Source: Psococerastis gibbosa
Lineage: Eukaryota > Arthropoda > Insecta > Psocodea > Psocidae
Direction: 5' to 3'
Length of the DNA stretch: 64,000 nt
Assembly: GCA_963971405.1 (NCBI GenBank)
Contig: OZ020487.1
Location: 9,087,344 to 9,151,343, forward strand
Shown here: positions 42,011 to 55,900 of the stretch, piece by piece
Layout: each line of letters starts with the position of its first letter
Position numbering within the stretch: position 1 is the stretch's first letter
The notes under the pieces: model-generated
What the model was told of the DNA's origin: nothing
Database searches by the model: none
Seen by the model: the letters and a program-made list of their open reading frames with translations, nothing else
Program-made: the position numbers and the translations under genes

Positions 42011-42589
42011 AAGCCTGGGCAATAATTTAGGTAAGCGTATGCAACCAGATGCAAAAAAAGTATGCATCTGGGATTATTGTGACCAACCATCCTCTGATTT
42101 TTGATGATTTGCATTTTATTGGACTATTAGGTCTGTTTACAAATAAATGATTATTTGTTTTATTTATTTATTTAATATAAGTATGCATACGACTCGTAGA
42201 AGACTACTGTAGTGCACTGATAACGGCTATGATGCTTTGGTTCATTGCATAGGTTCTTACACTGGTTGCATAATTACATTTATTCAGAAATTTATAAGTT
42301 TTGAATGAATGAATGAATGAATAATAATTATAATGAACACAATACAATGCAACACAATACAATTATAACAATTTGTTCAACCAACGCCCGTCTGTGTCCG
42401 TTAGTGTTATCAGTGGTGGAAATATTATGGTGCGAAACGGCGCCATTTGAATTTGAATTTGTCGGTTTGGCGCGCGCATCTTGGCTATATAATTTACCAT
42501 GTGCTTCTGTGGGCCTTTTCTAGTACCGAGGCCCACAGTAGCTACGCCACTATTCATTATCATTATAAAAAAATGGTTAATTGCATGTA

Positions 42590-42940
42590 AACAATTTAAT
42601 GACTATATCCTCTTCAGTTGCCTCACTAAGTAACCTAATAGGTACTTGTGTCGAGTTACGATACGTCTTCGATCGCACGGTGTTTAGAGACTCGCACAGT
42701 ACTTGGTTAAGTCATGCTTTCGCCTGTTTCACTGCGTCAATGGTAAGCTTGTTTCAGCTTGTTAATATCGCTTGTAGTCGGTGTAGGTTGACATCGAAGA
42801 CGTATACCAGTTTGCCAATGGCCAGAAATTCATACGGAAACAATACAAATAATGTCCGAAATCCATTGGGTTGTTGGCATTGAACAGGGGACGGGCCGCT
42901 ATATGTAGGCCTAAGGTCCATAAAAAAGTCCTTCATGACA
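42590..42940. repeat. SINE-3 (inverted) fused to repeat K
   Basis: TCGAGTTACGATACGTCTTC belongs to SINE-3. It runs at about 42700 directly into ACTTGGTTAAGTCATGCTTT of repeat K, which ends at about 42940. Confidence 0.65.
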
Positions 42941-43194
42941 TTATTACTACTACTTATTACTAATAATACTAATTATTACTACGCCGTGAACGTGACAATT
43001 CTGCCATGAAACGCCGTAACGCCAATAAGTTGCTCCAAGGAATTGAAGCTGCAAAAAATATTTTATGACTGAACCGAATTGTCCAGGAGTGAACTATAGA
43101 ATCTATAGATCTACTGTAGAATGAAATAAGGCTGTATAATTGCACACATCAAAATATAATTTGTACACATGATATATTGTAGACTTTCAATTAG

Positions 43195-43340
43195 GCTACA
43201 TTTAAAGAAAGAAGAAAGAAAGAATATTGTCTTTATTATGAGCGAATTTTGGGCCTTTCGGCCTTCACTTACAATTAACCCATACAACATAATATATAAA
43301 ACAATCATTAAAAGACGGACAATAGAGGCTATACTAAAGG
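43195..43340 (-). repeat. Retroposon tail with TTTCTTTCTT end (family J)
   Basis: The reverse strand ends AATAAAGACAATATTCTTTC followed by CTTT units, like the plus-strand stretches at 13965-14000 and 27020-27065. Confidence 0.5.
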
Positions 43341-43486
43341 CGGCTTTTCCTGGTCAAAGTCTCATAGCCTAATAAGCTGCCGATACAGCGTTGGGAACAG
43401 TTTTGGTCCCATAGCAAATGTTAGCAATAATTTAGACGGGTCAAAATAAATAAATAAATAATTAAATATTGACTATTGTTCGCTAT

Positions 43487-43655
43487 TACCAAGCCAACTT
43501 ATCGGAGCTGGGGCTGTGAAGCCCTCTCTTACACTCAACTAGGAAGGCCTGCTTTACATGCCCTCCAAGGCATGGCCAGAAAATGTAGCAAGTGTGGGAC
43601 TCGAACCTACAACCTTTCGGGTTAAAGTCGGAGTCTGTACCACTACTCTACATGT
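43487..43655 (-). mobile_element. SINE-2 copy at the 3' end of CHSY
   Basis: The reverse strand has GGTTCGAGTCCCACACTTGC and the tail GTTGGCTTGGTAATAGCG. It lies 35 bp downstream of the CHSY stop codon, so it could be part of the 3' UTR. Confidence 0.78.
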
Positions 43656-43689
43656 AAGAATTGGAGACATAAGCCTACTCCTGTATAGG

Positions 43690-43927
43690 CTATTTTCTGA
43701 TCATCAAGTCCTTATTGCTGAAATTTTTGGCGAACTCAAAGAAGGGTTTCTCGTGCGTGAAGATTATATTGGCGAGAGTGCTGACACTGCCGTAGGTATC
43801 AGCTCTGGTCCCCTGACACATGTTGAGCTGTGTGGGCTCCAAGTCAGCGGCGCAGTCTACTACGTGGAATACGTGTACCAGAGTTGGGTCAGCAGCTCTG
43901 AACACTTTGATTTTGCTGGCTATCAAC
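43690..43927 (-). CDS. CHSY1: CHSY last exon with stop codon
   Basis: Begins after TTCTTTTGCAG in phase 2 and ends with TAG at 43692-43690. It codes KIKVFRAADPTLVHVFHVVD, LNMCQGTRADTYGS and a short divergent tail ending LMIRK. The MCxGxxAxTYGS block matches the human C-terminus. No clear AATAAA was identified close by; the 3' UTR end is not placed. Confidence 0.9.
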
Positions 43928-46900
43928 CTGCAAAAGAATGCAACCAATAAATATCAGAACATGAATCGACAGTTGAATAGCTCCCTCAAATAACGTTCTA
44001 ACCCTCATTTATTTTCAAAGCTGACTTTATTAAATGTATAGAACAATGATCTACAGGAAATTCCCCACCCAGTCAGTATTTTTAGTGGCAGACGCGGAAC
44101 CAAATGGTGGTAACGCCAAGCGTGGGCGTTGGATAAAGTAGTGTAAAAGTATTTTTAGTTATTGAATGTTGAAAACAAACAAAAATATAGCAGAGAATTA
44201 ATTTATCAATATGAATTCCCCAGCATTTTGCAATTTTGCACTCGTTTACGGTGTTGTGTTAATGCCAAATAGCCATAATATAGGGTACAGAAATAAACAT
44301 GGGCGGTTGGAACAGAGTCCTGTGTGGTGAAACGTTGTTCATTTCTGCGATTAAATCCGCAGAAATAGCCCAGTACATAGGAGTGCCAAAAGTGATAGTC
44401 CCTCTTCGGACGCATTGGCGTTCTGACACGTATTCGTAATTTTGCCCTTCTACGTGGGTCTACTTCACTACATTGTAGTATTATATGGTATATATAACAC
44501 TGATATTAAATTAACTTTGGTTGCAGAGGTAACCTCCTCGTTATAACCGAAATTAGAGGATATGGAAAAAACCGGCGGTTAAGACGACGCCCCGGTTAGG
44601 CGTAGATCGTGGGTTCGAATCCTGCCAAGCCCGGTTTTTTCCATATCCTCTAATTTCGGTCTACGACACCCTAACACCCACTCACTACTCACTACTTACC
44701 TGTCGAACAGATCGACATCTTCCTTACCCCAGCCCCGTATGGCTGTATTGAACCCCCCGGCAGCCTCGACGTCACTTCTAAAGGCACTTCCGATTCCAAA
44801 GCCGAACTGCCGCCAGTAGCCCGAGTCAGCGGTGATTAAGAAATGGCTGGGAGTGTTAGCACCCCTGCCGTATACAACAGTGGGGTCAAATTCGGAGAAT
44901 ACCACCGGGAAGTACACCTGAAAGTGTATGCACCAAATTTGAGGCGGATCCGGGGTGAGAAATAAATTTGCTGTTTACTGGGATATGTGATGGTAGAATC
45001 TATATCATTGGGGCGCAAATTATTAGGGGTATGTCACAATGTAGCATAGCTGTTTGCAGCAAAGGCAGAAAGATAGGAAATATTACCATAATCCGCTCTT
45101 ACGTAAAATACAACAGTTGGTCTTTTTATACGAGGTTTATTAGTCCTATGCTATTTTCCACATTTCAGATAGGGTAAAGAGAGCACTGTTGCAAAAAAAT
45201 ATATAATACAATGTAATGGTATAGGTAGGTAGGCCCTACTAGGATTGTCAAACAGAGTAAAAGTACAAATCGTGTGCAGTATTCTGTTACAGTAAAGCAT
45301 ACCTGTTTGCCTTTGATAGTATTCCTCCTGATCCTCTCCAAAGTTGCCCTGGTAAACACCATGTCCACATCGATGTAAAACAGAATATTCGTGTCGTCAT
45401 CGGGTATGTAAGCAGTGCCAATTTGCAGAGCTAAGGCTCTAGCAAACCCGTCAGCCACAGGTATGACTGAAATAGCTGCTGACGGGTACTTGTGTCGTAA
45501 CTGGGTGAGGTAGGTCATTGTTCGATTGGCAGCTTGGAGCTCTTCGTTGGATTGCCCACGGAATAGAACTACTATTAGAGCTGTTTGTTCGGATACCTCT
45601 AGGCAGACCTGAAAAAGTTATGCATTGTATACTAATAAATAAAATCGTCTTCTTTTTAACTTAGTAATATTTTGAATGCATATTTTAAACGAGATTATAT
45701 CTTAGTACTAAATATTACGTAAAACATGTAACTTTTGTCAGCAATTTACCCCTTCCTAGATTTGGCAGTTAGGGAATAGATGTTTTTTTTAACGCTTGTA
45801 ATAATACATGTTTTAATTTTAGTCTCACTTGACGGTGACATAAGGTCGAAACCGGTCGTGTTTTTGTGTTTTATTAATTATTTATTTACTTATTTATTAA
45901 GATATAATCTTGTTAAAAATATACATGGTACTCATAGCCTTTTTCAGAAGAATAGCCAAGCACAATTTTATTCGATTCACCTTATTCAGCTAACCATGCC
46001 ATATACATGAAATTTATTTTTTAACTAGCATAAAGTAGAGGGTAGTCACCAAAAATATAATTGCCCACTCACCTCTTCGTAAGTCTGAATAAATCGAAGA
46101 AAAGTCTCGAAACGTCCAGAAAGCGGCAATATAAAATTAATAATTTTAATTTGTATCACAGACGGTGCCGACTCTTGCATCAGCAGAGGAAATTGATAGC
46201 GAAGCTTTCGCATGGAGACCTCCAAACCTCCGCCATCAAATGTGTCATCCTTCTTTGATTCTGGAGCCTCCACCACTTCTTGAATTTCAAATCCTAAAAA
46301 TAATTATCATATAATAATGAACCTTGGGACACGTCTCGCCTCTGGATATACCGATGCCATAACGTACATTTCCCCTGAGCTTATGAGTAATGTCGGCTGC
46401 TTTCAACTCAATATGATATACAGTAGACTTCTTCTTCTTCTTCTTCTTCCCCCTTAGTGTAGGGGGTCGCCTCGAACCCATTTCCTGAACTCACCCCGGG
46501 CTGACGTTAACACCTTGAGCTCGGCCATTGTTTTCCCTCTTGCTCTTGCGAGTTGTTCAATCCTTTCCTCAAGAGTTGTCCTCGGTCAGCCGATGGGTCT
46601 TCTTCCTTGCGGCCTTGCTTCCGCCAACCTACGGGTGGTCCTGTTCTCGTCCATCACCGAACCATTGTAACTGCTTCTTCTCCATTCTTTTCTCTATGGA
46701 ATATACAGTAGACGAACAACCAAAAGCTTACCTGTAAATTGCTGTTGTAGGTAGGCATGTCGCCGCACAGGCACTGTCATCTTCCGGCCCCTGTACTTCT
46801 TGTACTTCAAAAGTAAATCCAAAATGTAGTCAGCACCGTGCAAAGGATCCATCCTGTAGTACCCATACAGCAAATCTTGGTATTCGATCACTCTGCCGCG

Positions 46901-49900
46901 TTGTCGAGAGAATTGGTTAATCGTCTCCATGACCTGGCAACCGAAAAGACGTCAAAATAAATTTTTTTTATGGGGGGTTCCCACCAATCACCATCGTAGA
47001 TAAAGCTGCTTTACTTAAGAGTGTATAGCCCACAGGAAATTGGCAGCCCGAAATTTAATACTTTTTATTTTTTATATAATTAACTAAGCATGTTATTGAC
47101 GATTTGGCTCATCAAAGTTGTAGAAGACTACTTCATGCATCATGTAATAACATATTTTTAATTTTTGAAATTGTAGTTTTTTCATAAACATGATAATATT
47201 GTATAAGCCTAAGCAATAACTTTTCATGTATAGCCTAATCGATTTTATAAAAAAACTGCAATTTCAAAAACTAAAAATACCTTATATATTATTCATGAAG
47301 TACAACTTAAACGAGTCAAATCTTTAATAACTTGCTTAGTTAATTAAATAAAAAATATCAAGTATTAAATTTCGGGCTGCCAATTTCCTACGGGCTGTAC
47401 ACTCTTACAAGCTTCATTTCTATTTACACTTACCTCCCGTATAACATCTTCGAGCCCCTCCCTATATGGTGACTCTATCCTCCGACGCGGATTCAGATTG
47501 CCGGCTGAATAGAGGGACCGCTGTATGAAGTCCCAAGGGATGATCTCACCCTCTACACGGGGTCTGAGCTTGGTAAGTCCAGGCATCTGGCCGATCAGCG
47601 TGGATGTTTGGGTCAGAGGCGTTGTGGTGTTCAAAAGGACCTCCATGTTGTGCAGGTCGCGGTAGAGGAGGATTCTTTGGTGCTGTAAATCTTGTATTTG
47701 TAAGCTCTGAAGAGATAGAAATCGTAAGGTTAATTACGTGGTTGTTGGAGAAAAAGGGGAGAGGAGGGGGGGGGTGGTATCCAGTTCGCTTCGGACATGG
47801 ACATATTGTAGTTTCCGCTAATGTGAACAAGAAAGCCCGATTTAGCCTTCTCTTGTTGTTTCGCTTCACCGTTGGATTTTCTCCTACAATTCTTATTTGC
47901 ACTTACAGTACACTGAATAAACTGATCATTCCGGTCATGAGTTTATGTATACGCCAGTTAGCTGGTTAACATTGAAAATAGACAGGTAACTGTTTAATTT
48001 TTTTATGTAAAAAAATGTGTAACTTGATATAGTACAATTAATTAATTAAAAGCCAAAATATTTCTAGGGACAGAACAGTTTTAGAATACCTACGATAAAT
48101 GTCTATAGGTCTTTTCTTTTCATAAGGCGCTTATTCCACCAACGTCAATAGTGATATAGTAAATGTAGTATTGACGTGGTAGCAGACATTAAAGACAGTC
48201 TAAAAATGTCTGCTACCACGTCAATACTACATTTACTATCACTATTGACTTTGGTGGAATAAGCGCCTAAAAATGTTCAGAATATTATTTTTTATGTCTT
48301 TTATAAACACATTAATAGAATAAGATTGTTTAAGTTGGTACGCGTTTTTTGTTTTGTTGACTATGTATTTTGGACGGGGGTTAGACAGTAAAAGATTTTT
48401 TGGTCTTAAGGCACCCATTCCATTGACCGGCTAGGGCTATTTCCAAAAACAGTGACGTGGTAGCAGACATTCAAGACTTAGGTTGCCTTTCCACCGATCT
48501 CGCATTGCAGAATGCAAATGACATTGACGGAAATTAGCATTTTTCTTTTTATAGAAATCTATTAAAATGTTTGTACTTAACATATCCCATGACGCCATTT
48601 TTTAATTTTAGTTTGTTTGTTTGTGATTCTACTGTATGATCATTGATCAATTTTAACTATGGCATAGAGGAAAATAAACATTTCCGTCAATTCTGCAATG
48701 CGAGGTCGGTGGAAACCCCGCCAAAGTCTTGAATGTCTGCTACCACGTCACCGATTTTGGAAATAGCCCTAGCCGGTCAATGGAATGGGCACCTAAGTCT
48801 CGACCCCGAAAATATAAGACCTTTATTATTTATTATTATTGATGACTTAGGCAAATTGAGCACTTCACAGTGCCTTGAGCATATACAACAATTTTTACAA
48901 AAGCCTACCAATATCTATAGCGCCAAAGACATTTAATCAACTAAAATTACGGCCTGGATCTCTGACCACAAATAAATTTTCAAAATTTATTCGGGAATGG
49001 CTGATTGGACGGGAAGAGGTGTTTCTTTGTTTCAAATTATGGATTAAAAAGAATTTTTTCTGTGGACCTGTTATTAGCACGTAAGTTAATGTTAGTCGTT
49101 TTTTTCAAGGGTTTAAAATTTTGTTGTTAAATGATTTACTTATTTATTTTTTAGTCTGTTATGGGCCATCTGGCCCTACAGTATTGTAAATATGTATTCT
49201 TCTAATACACCTTTTGATTTGATTTAGGTATTTATAAAATTATATTCCTTAGGCGCAGAGGAGTAGAAGAAGAAGAGAGAGAGATATTATTAATGTTAAC
49301 TATAATTATATTTAGATCAAAGACCATTATTTTTATTATAATAAAAGCTTGATAAAAATAATAAGGCAAAGTTCCTCTTACAGGAAATATTAAATTATGT
49401 GCAACATAATATGTTTTTAATAATATTTTTTTATTTTTTAGAGGAACAAAATTGCTTTAATAAAGTTGGAGAGATGATTTTAAATGAGAATAAAATTCTT
49501 TGCACGTTTTTTTTTTTATATTGCTCTTAGTTATCAACAACGCTTCCAAAATTGGGCTTGCGAGCGTGGAGAATTGATAACACAATACAATCTAATTTGC
49601 TCGCGGCTTCCTATAGATTTCAATGAAGCTCTTAATACATTCTAAGGATTTGTTGAGTGTAATGCGGTATTGCCCGCCTTACATTCACGCTCCACCACAG
49701 AAAGCAGTAGGCTAGAATCCGGGATTCTGAGGCTGAGCCTCCGAGATTCAATTATAGAAGTCTACGTAGTGCCACTGAAGATATCGACGATGTTGACGAA
49801 AAGTTTAGAAGACCCCTTTTCGATCGAATATCCCGAATTCTACTGTTTCATCAAATATGGGAAGTCTTTGTAATTATATAAAAATTATTAATAGGTACCT

Positions 49901-52900
49901 ACCCTTACGTAATTATGTATTCGATAGAGGTACTCATGCTGTTTGACTGGATGCAATGTAATGGCTTTATGTACTTCCTTTTTCTTTAAACTACCTGTGT
50001 AAGCCTCTCTTCCGCTTGAATTATGATACAGAATACTTTGCATCTGTAACAAATAAATATCGATAATTATGGTGATGAGCAGGGAATATCGGAGCTCAAA
50101 AGCTCCAGAGGTCAATAGACACCCCTCCACCATCTGTTTTTGGACAGTTGAAATTTCATCAAGAAATATCGGCTGAAGAGGAATTAGACTATTTAGAGTT
50201 GAGGAATAGGAAGAAAGAAGAAGTGTTCCTCTTCATTTTTCATTTTTTTCATTTCAGGACATGTTGAGTTTTTTTTTTAAATAAAGGTTAATCGTATGTA
50301 TACATGGCCGTGCTCAGGGGGTGGTCCAAGGGGTCCTGACCCCCCCCCCCCCCGGAAATAAAAGGCCTTTAAACAAATTAAAATTTAATTTTATATTTTA
50401 GGGAACAATTTTTCATTTTACGTAAACCTGTATTGCTTGAAGAATTGGAATAAATTAATTTGAGTTTGAACACTGGATAGAATGGACTTTTAACAATAAA
50501 TTAAGTAAACATTTTTTTGGATACCCTTGTCATCGAAGCCGGACTTTGACTTTCGCAGGAAGGTTGTTGGTTCAAGTCCCACACTTGCTACATTTTCTGG
50601 ACAAGCTTCAGAGACGATCTCGGGTCTTCCTAGCTGAGTGTTAGAACTTTATAGCCCTAACTCTCTTAGTTCTGCTTAGTAATAGAACAAAAGTCATTAT
50701 AGCCTATTGTGTATTTTAATTTGTATATGTGGCCGTCACTAAGGTAAAGTCAGGTAAAGTGAGACAGTTAGGCAAAGTGAGACAAGCCTTAAATTTCTAG
50801 ACTATTGGCGGGAAATCGTCTAATGACACATAGTAGGCGGCATTGGCCAAGGTACCCTACACAAACAAATATGGAGCCATCTGGTACAAATTTGATTGTG
50901 TACGATTTTTTTTCTACTTTTTACGTGTCGGATTGCAATATTTCATGTTCACTAATGTAAGCATAGCCTTCCATATTTTATAGTTCTATGTTGTCAATCA
51001 TTTTTATTTAGTTTATTGGCTACTTTTACACAAAAAACAGCAATACTACAACAACTGTTTATATCTGGTCCGTGTTAGGGCAGATTGAAATCAAAAGCGC
51101 ATGTGGAGGTAAAGTAAGACATTATATGCCATATGCTCATGTGTCTCACTTTACCTGCCACTTACCTTACCGTTTTCGTAAGTTGTCTTACCACTTTCAA
51201 TCATTTGTTTTTGTGTGTTTTTTCATTCAGAAATGCCTAATGTCTACTAGAGGACGTCAAATCTGCAATCTTGGCCAGAGCGCTCAATGTCCCACTTTGC
51301 CTGACCTAGTAAAGTAGAGTGAGACAATTGTCGACTTTGGCCAGAAGTGCACCAGTAGCACCAATTGGCCACAGTTAATAAACTCCTTCGATCGGACACG
51401 GTCCACATTCTACACTATGCTTATTTTTCTTTACTGTGCAACTGTTGCTAATCAGCAATGGCGTAGAGGTAACGACTCGGACTATCATCCAGAAGGTGAC
51501 TGGTTCGAGTCCCACCCGAATGCCAAAATTTTCTAGTGGTACAATTATTTATCTTCTGACTACCATGCTTCGGAGGGCATGTAAAGCCGGCGGTCCCGGC
51601 AGTCTTCCCTGACTGTCGATAGGTTAAACAGGAGGCTGTTGATGCAACCTGAAAACTCCTGTACCACGGGTAGTACCACCCCGACACGAATTTACTTTTT
51701 TTTTTAGCACAAATGACGCTCACATTCAAAATATTGAGCAACACTTCCTCTATACTATTTGCCCAATTACTCGATAATAGCTCAACAAATACACTATCGA
51801 TAATCCTGTGGAATTTAGGTAGTTATTGTAGATAGAAAGAATATCTGTGTATAAAAAAAAAAAAAAAAAAATAGGCGCAGCGCGAATTACAAAGCTGTGC
51901 CCCTCAAGCCAATGCATGTGAGGGTGGCACAATTGATTTTGTAAGTTGTGGAAATTGGCTAAATAATATATTGTTTCTCTTATGAGGACATGCTACGTAG
52001 AAAATGAGCACCCCAAAATTTGTTGTTTTTATGGACTTTTTATTTTTTATTTAATTAAAAAAGCATGTCATTAAAGATTTGGCTCATAGAAGTTGTAGAA
52101 GACTACTTCGTGCGTCATATAATCGGGTATTTTTACTTTTTGGTTTTGTAGTTCTTCCAAAAATCCAAAAATACGCATAATTTTAGTCCGTTCTGGTATT
52201 TATGAAAGAACTAAGGTACCAAAAATTTAATATTTCCTATTACATGATGCATGAAGCAGTCTTCTACAACTTCCATGAGCCAAGTTTTTAACGACATGCT
52301 TTGTTAATTAAATAAAAAATAAAATGTCAATAAAAACAACAAGTTTTGGGGTACTATTTTTCTACGTAGCATATCCTCTTAAGACGGGGGACAACCTTTT
52401 TAGCGGCTAGAGCCAGTCGTATAGGCCATAGGGAAGAGCCGCACCCAAAGAGCCGCATGCGGCTCGCGAGCTTCACATTGCCTTAAGATGTTGCAGTGAA
52501 TATAGTCTAATGGTGATTTGATTAGTCAAGCCCATATCACTCCCATTTACTCGGGCAAAATTGGGTAGGGCACCCAAATTCTCACGGTGATATCCATACT
52601 TAGCTTATGGCATTAATTATTTGCCGTTTATGTTGTTGGGGCAAGTTCAGTTGACTTACGATGGGGACTTAAATTGGAGAGAGGCTATTTACAACGACCC
52701 TGGACCATAAGAGAGGAGCTACATCCTGCGTACGTGCCCGCATTACCATAAACGTCTCCTTATTTACTAATTTATCGCGACAATCACAATCCACTTTATT
52801 GTTTTTTAACTGTGGGATTTCACTTAGGTGTAAACGCGCTTGACCGTATATGAATGAAGTACCTAGAACACCATAATTAAGCCTGGCAGCAATGCAAATG

Positions 52901-55900
52901 GTTATTAGTAAGGGCAAATCTTGATTTTTAGTATTTTAGTATGAATTCATTATTCGGCGTTAAATTATATAATAAAAGAAAAGTAGACAAGAAAAACAAT
53001 GAAAAACTTGTGTAATTGATAAGTACTTTAGCATTGAAATTATTCTTAACAATTTTAATTGCAGTATTTACAAGTAATCTTCAAGTTACAGCCGGATGAT
53101 GGCTGGTAATATATTTGTTTTCTAACGCCTGCTGTCAGCATTTCTGCTCTTAAGCAACCCTGAGTGAGTCTCTTTATTAATTTGAGGCACCCTAAGGACA
53201 GAGTCCTTCACCTCAGGGAGAAGTGGAGTTGACAGGGTGGACCTCCTGATTATAGTGGATTTAGAACCACTTGCGGAACATAGTGAAGTCACACGATTAA
53301 CTCAGAGGTGACCAGTACTCTTAGACTGACAGGTTATTGTTTTTTTAAGGGGTTAATCGCATGCAAACAACTGAATGTAAGTTATATAAGCATCCCTTCA
53401 GTCGCCTCTATAGGTTAGTACCTGTGTTGAGTTACGACACGTCTCCGATCGCATAGCGTATAGAGACTCACACAAGTACGCACAAGCACGTCATCGAAAT
53501 CGAGGTACTCCCTGCGCATTACCATGTCCCACCGTGTTCCCCTGCCAACGCTGTGCACATTACCAAGTTTGCTGCTTGAACAGTTTGAACAGTTTGTTCT
53601 GGTGGATTCAACTAGGCAAGGCCGTTGGCAGTATTAATATGGTACATTAATACAGACATTAAAAAAAACTTAGGTGGAGAATATCATATGGTCTGGATTA
53701 TACATCCAGAAGAATGAATGAATGAATGAAAAACGTCTTTTTATTAGGCGAGCTTTAGTACAGAAGGGCTACTCTATCTGCTAACAGAACAGATCGTGGG
53801 TTCGAGTCCTGCTATGTCCTGATTTTCCTCGACTCTTTTCCAGATTATAAGCTAATAGGAATTATTATTATTGAGTGAATACTAGAATCTAGAAGGGAAC
53901 CCGAAATGTTTTCTTTTTTTCAATTTCATTAAATTGTTAATATTGTACATTGAAATGCAGTTCTGGAGGATGCTTTATGAAACTAGGTGACTCAACGACC
54001 CCAAGTATTTCGGACATTATTTGTATTGTTTCCGTATGACTTGTGGCCATTGGCAAACTGGCATACGTCTTCGATGTCAACCTTCACCGGCTACAAGCTA
54101 TAATGTACAAGCTGTGACAAGCATACCATTGGCACAGTGTAACAGACGGAAGTATGACTTAACAAAGTACAGATACAAGTGCAATGTAGCCATTTAGGAA
54201 ACCAACTCAAATTCCAAAGAAAAACAATAACTGGATTGTTCGACATTCACATACAAAATGACGTCATGTTAAAAAAAAAATCGAGAGTTCAAAGGACCGT
54301 ATGGATTGAGATTTCACAGTCTCATCAAAGTGAGGGGGGGGGGGCGGCGGTGTTTCTTACCATCTGGCCAGAAGCAAAATAGCAATTCTTGGAATACACG
54401 TTTATACAAACTGTATATATTCTCTGACATTTTGTAAAAGTGAGTAAATTACCCGATCAGAAATGAACCAAGTTCAAATAAATTTCAAGGTGATTGTTAT
54501 TGATTATTTTATACATTTTATGTATGTATATTATTTTTATTTTTTATGTATGGTGAGTGTGTTTAATGTCCTTTTAGTTTATTTTATATTTTATATTTTA
54601 ACTATTTTATTTTTCAGTTAAATTTGTATAGCCTACTATACTCTATGTTGATTCCGGGGCTAGGGTAGGTTATAGTTTGCAAATGAGTCTTGTCGCGCTC
54701 TCGCCAGTAAACAAAATTAGGCTAGCGGGTTCAAATTAGTAAGAATGACTTCGGTGGCAAGGTGGTAGCGTGCTTGCACTTGTGCGAGTCTCTACACACC
54801 TTGCGGTCGGAGACGTGGCGTAACTCGACACAAGTACCTATATTAGGTAACTTAGCAAGGTGATTGAAGAGGTTAATCAGGACATGTAGAGTAGTGGCAC
54901 AGACTCCGACTTTCACCCGAAAGGTTGTTGGTTCGAGTCCCACACTTGCTAAACTTTCTGGCCATGCTTCGGAAGGCATGTAAAGCAGGCGGTCCCGGGT
55001 CCTTCTTGTTGAGTGTAAGAGAAGGTATTATAGCCATAACTCCGCTAGGTTGGCTTAATAATAGAACAAAAAGTAAAAAAAAATCGATACATTCATTCAT
55101 TCATTAAAAAAAATATTGTTTGTACACGATGTAACTAACCTTTTATCTAATCAGAAACAGAACAGAACAGTTACCTGAAAACTTCTCGCTGCATTCCTAA
55201 TTTTGTAAACAGCGTAGCATTCTTATCACATTTCGCGACTAATAGATGAAGCAATATTTTTGGCTACCCCTGGCTACCCCTGGCTACCCCTGGCTTCTAA
55301 CGATACTTGGTATCAAGCATGGCTCTTGTGGGGTATAGCCCGCACTCGGCACTCCGCAGTATGGCAACTGTTACTCGGCCTCTCGGTCACCCCTTGACGA
55401 TATCCACGGATATATGGATGGCAACGATCAGCCACTTGTTCAGCTAATTGGCCCATAAAAAGATTTGAGGTTCATAGGCGCCATCAGGGGTCTTGACTAA
55501 GCGTGTAAAAGAGGGATATGTAGTAGTTTTTTATGCGCATGTTGCTGACCACAGCATTCCAAATAGAGCAGTGCTTAGGCTTAGACCATTATTGGACTGT
55601 CGTGCCACGGCGTTTTCTTTTTTAGTACCTTATTATACCATCGCTCACCAGGCAACACTATTTCTCGAGGATAACGAGCAGCAATAAAGGCGAAATACCA
55701 AAAAGGGAAAAAGCTGTAATTTTTTGTGTGTATGTTGCCCCCCTGGGAGGAAAAACGAGGAGCTCTGCTAATGCTTTCCTCGCCTTGTCAGTCACAGCGC
55801 AATTCCCCCGAATAAAAGTACCCCCCCCCCCCTCTTTCTCTCAACCCCCAGCTCCCCCCCCCCTCCATGGTTTACATGATGGATGGGTCACAACGCAAGA

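Noticed and set aside
47546-47969. Open frames of about 120 residues on both strands around CHSY exon 6.
   Set aside because: They are shadows of the exon and its intron; the CHSY frame alone matches the family.
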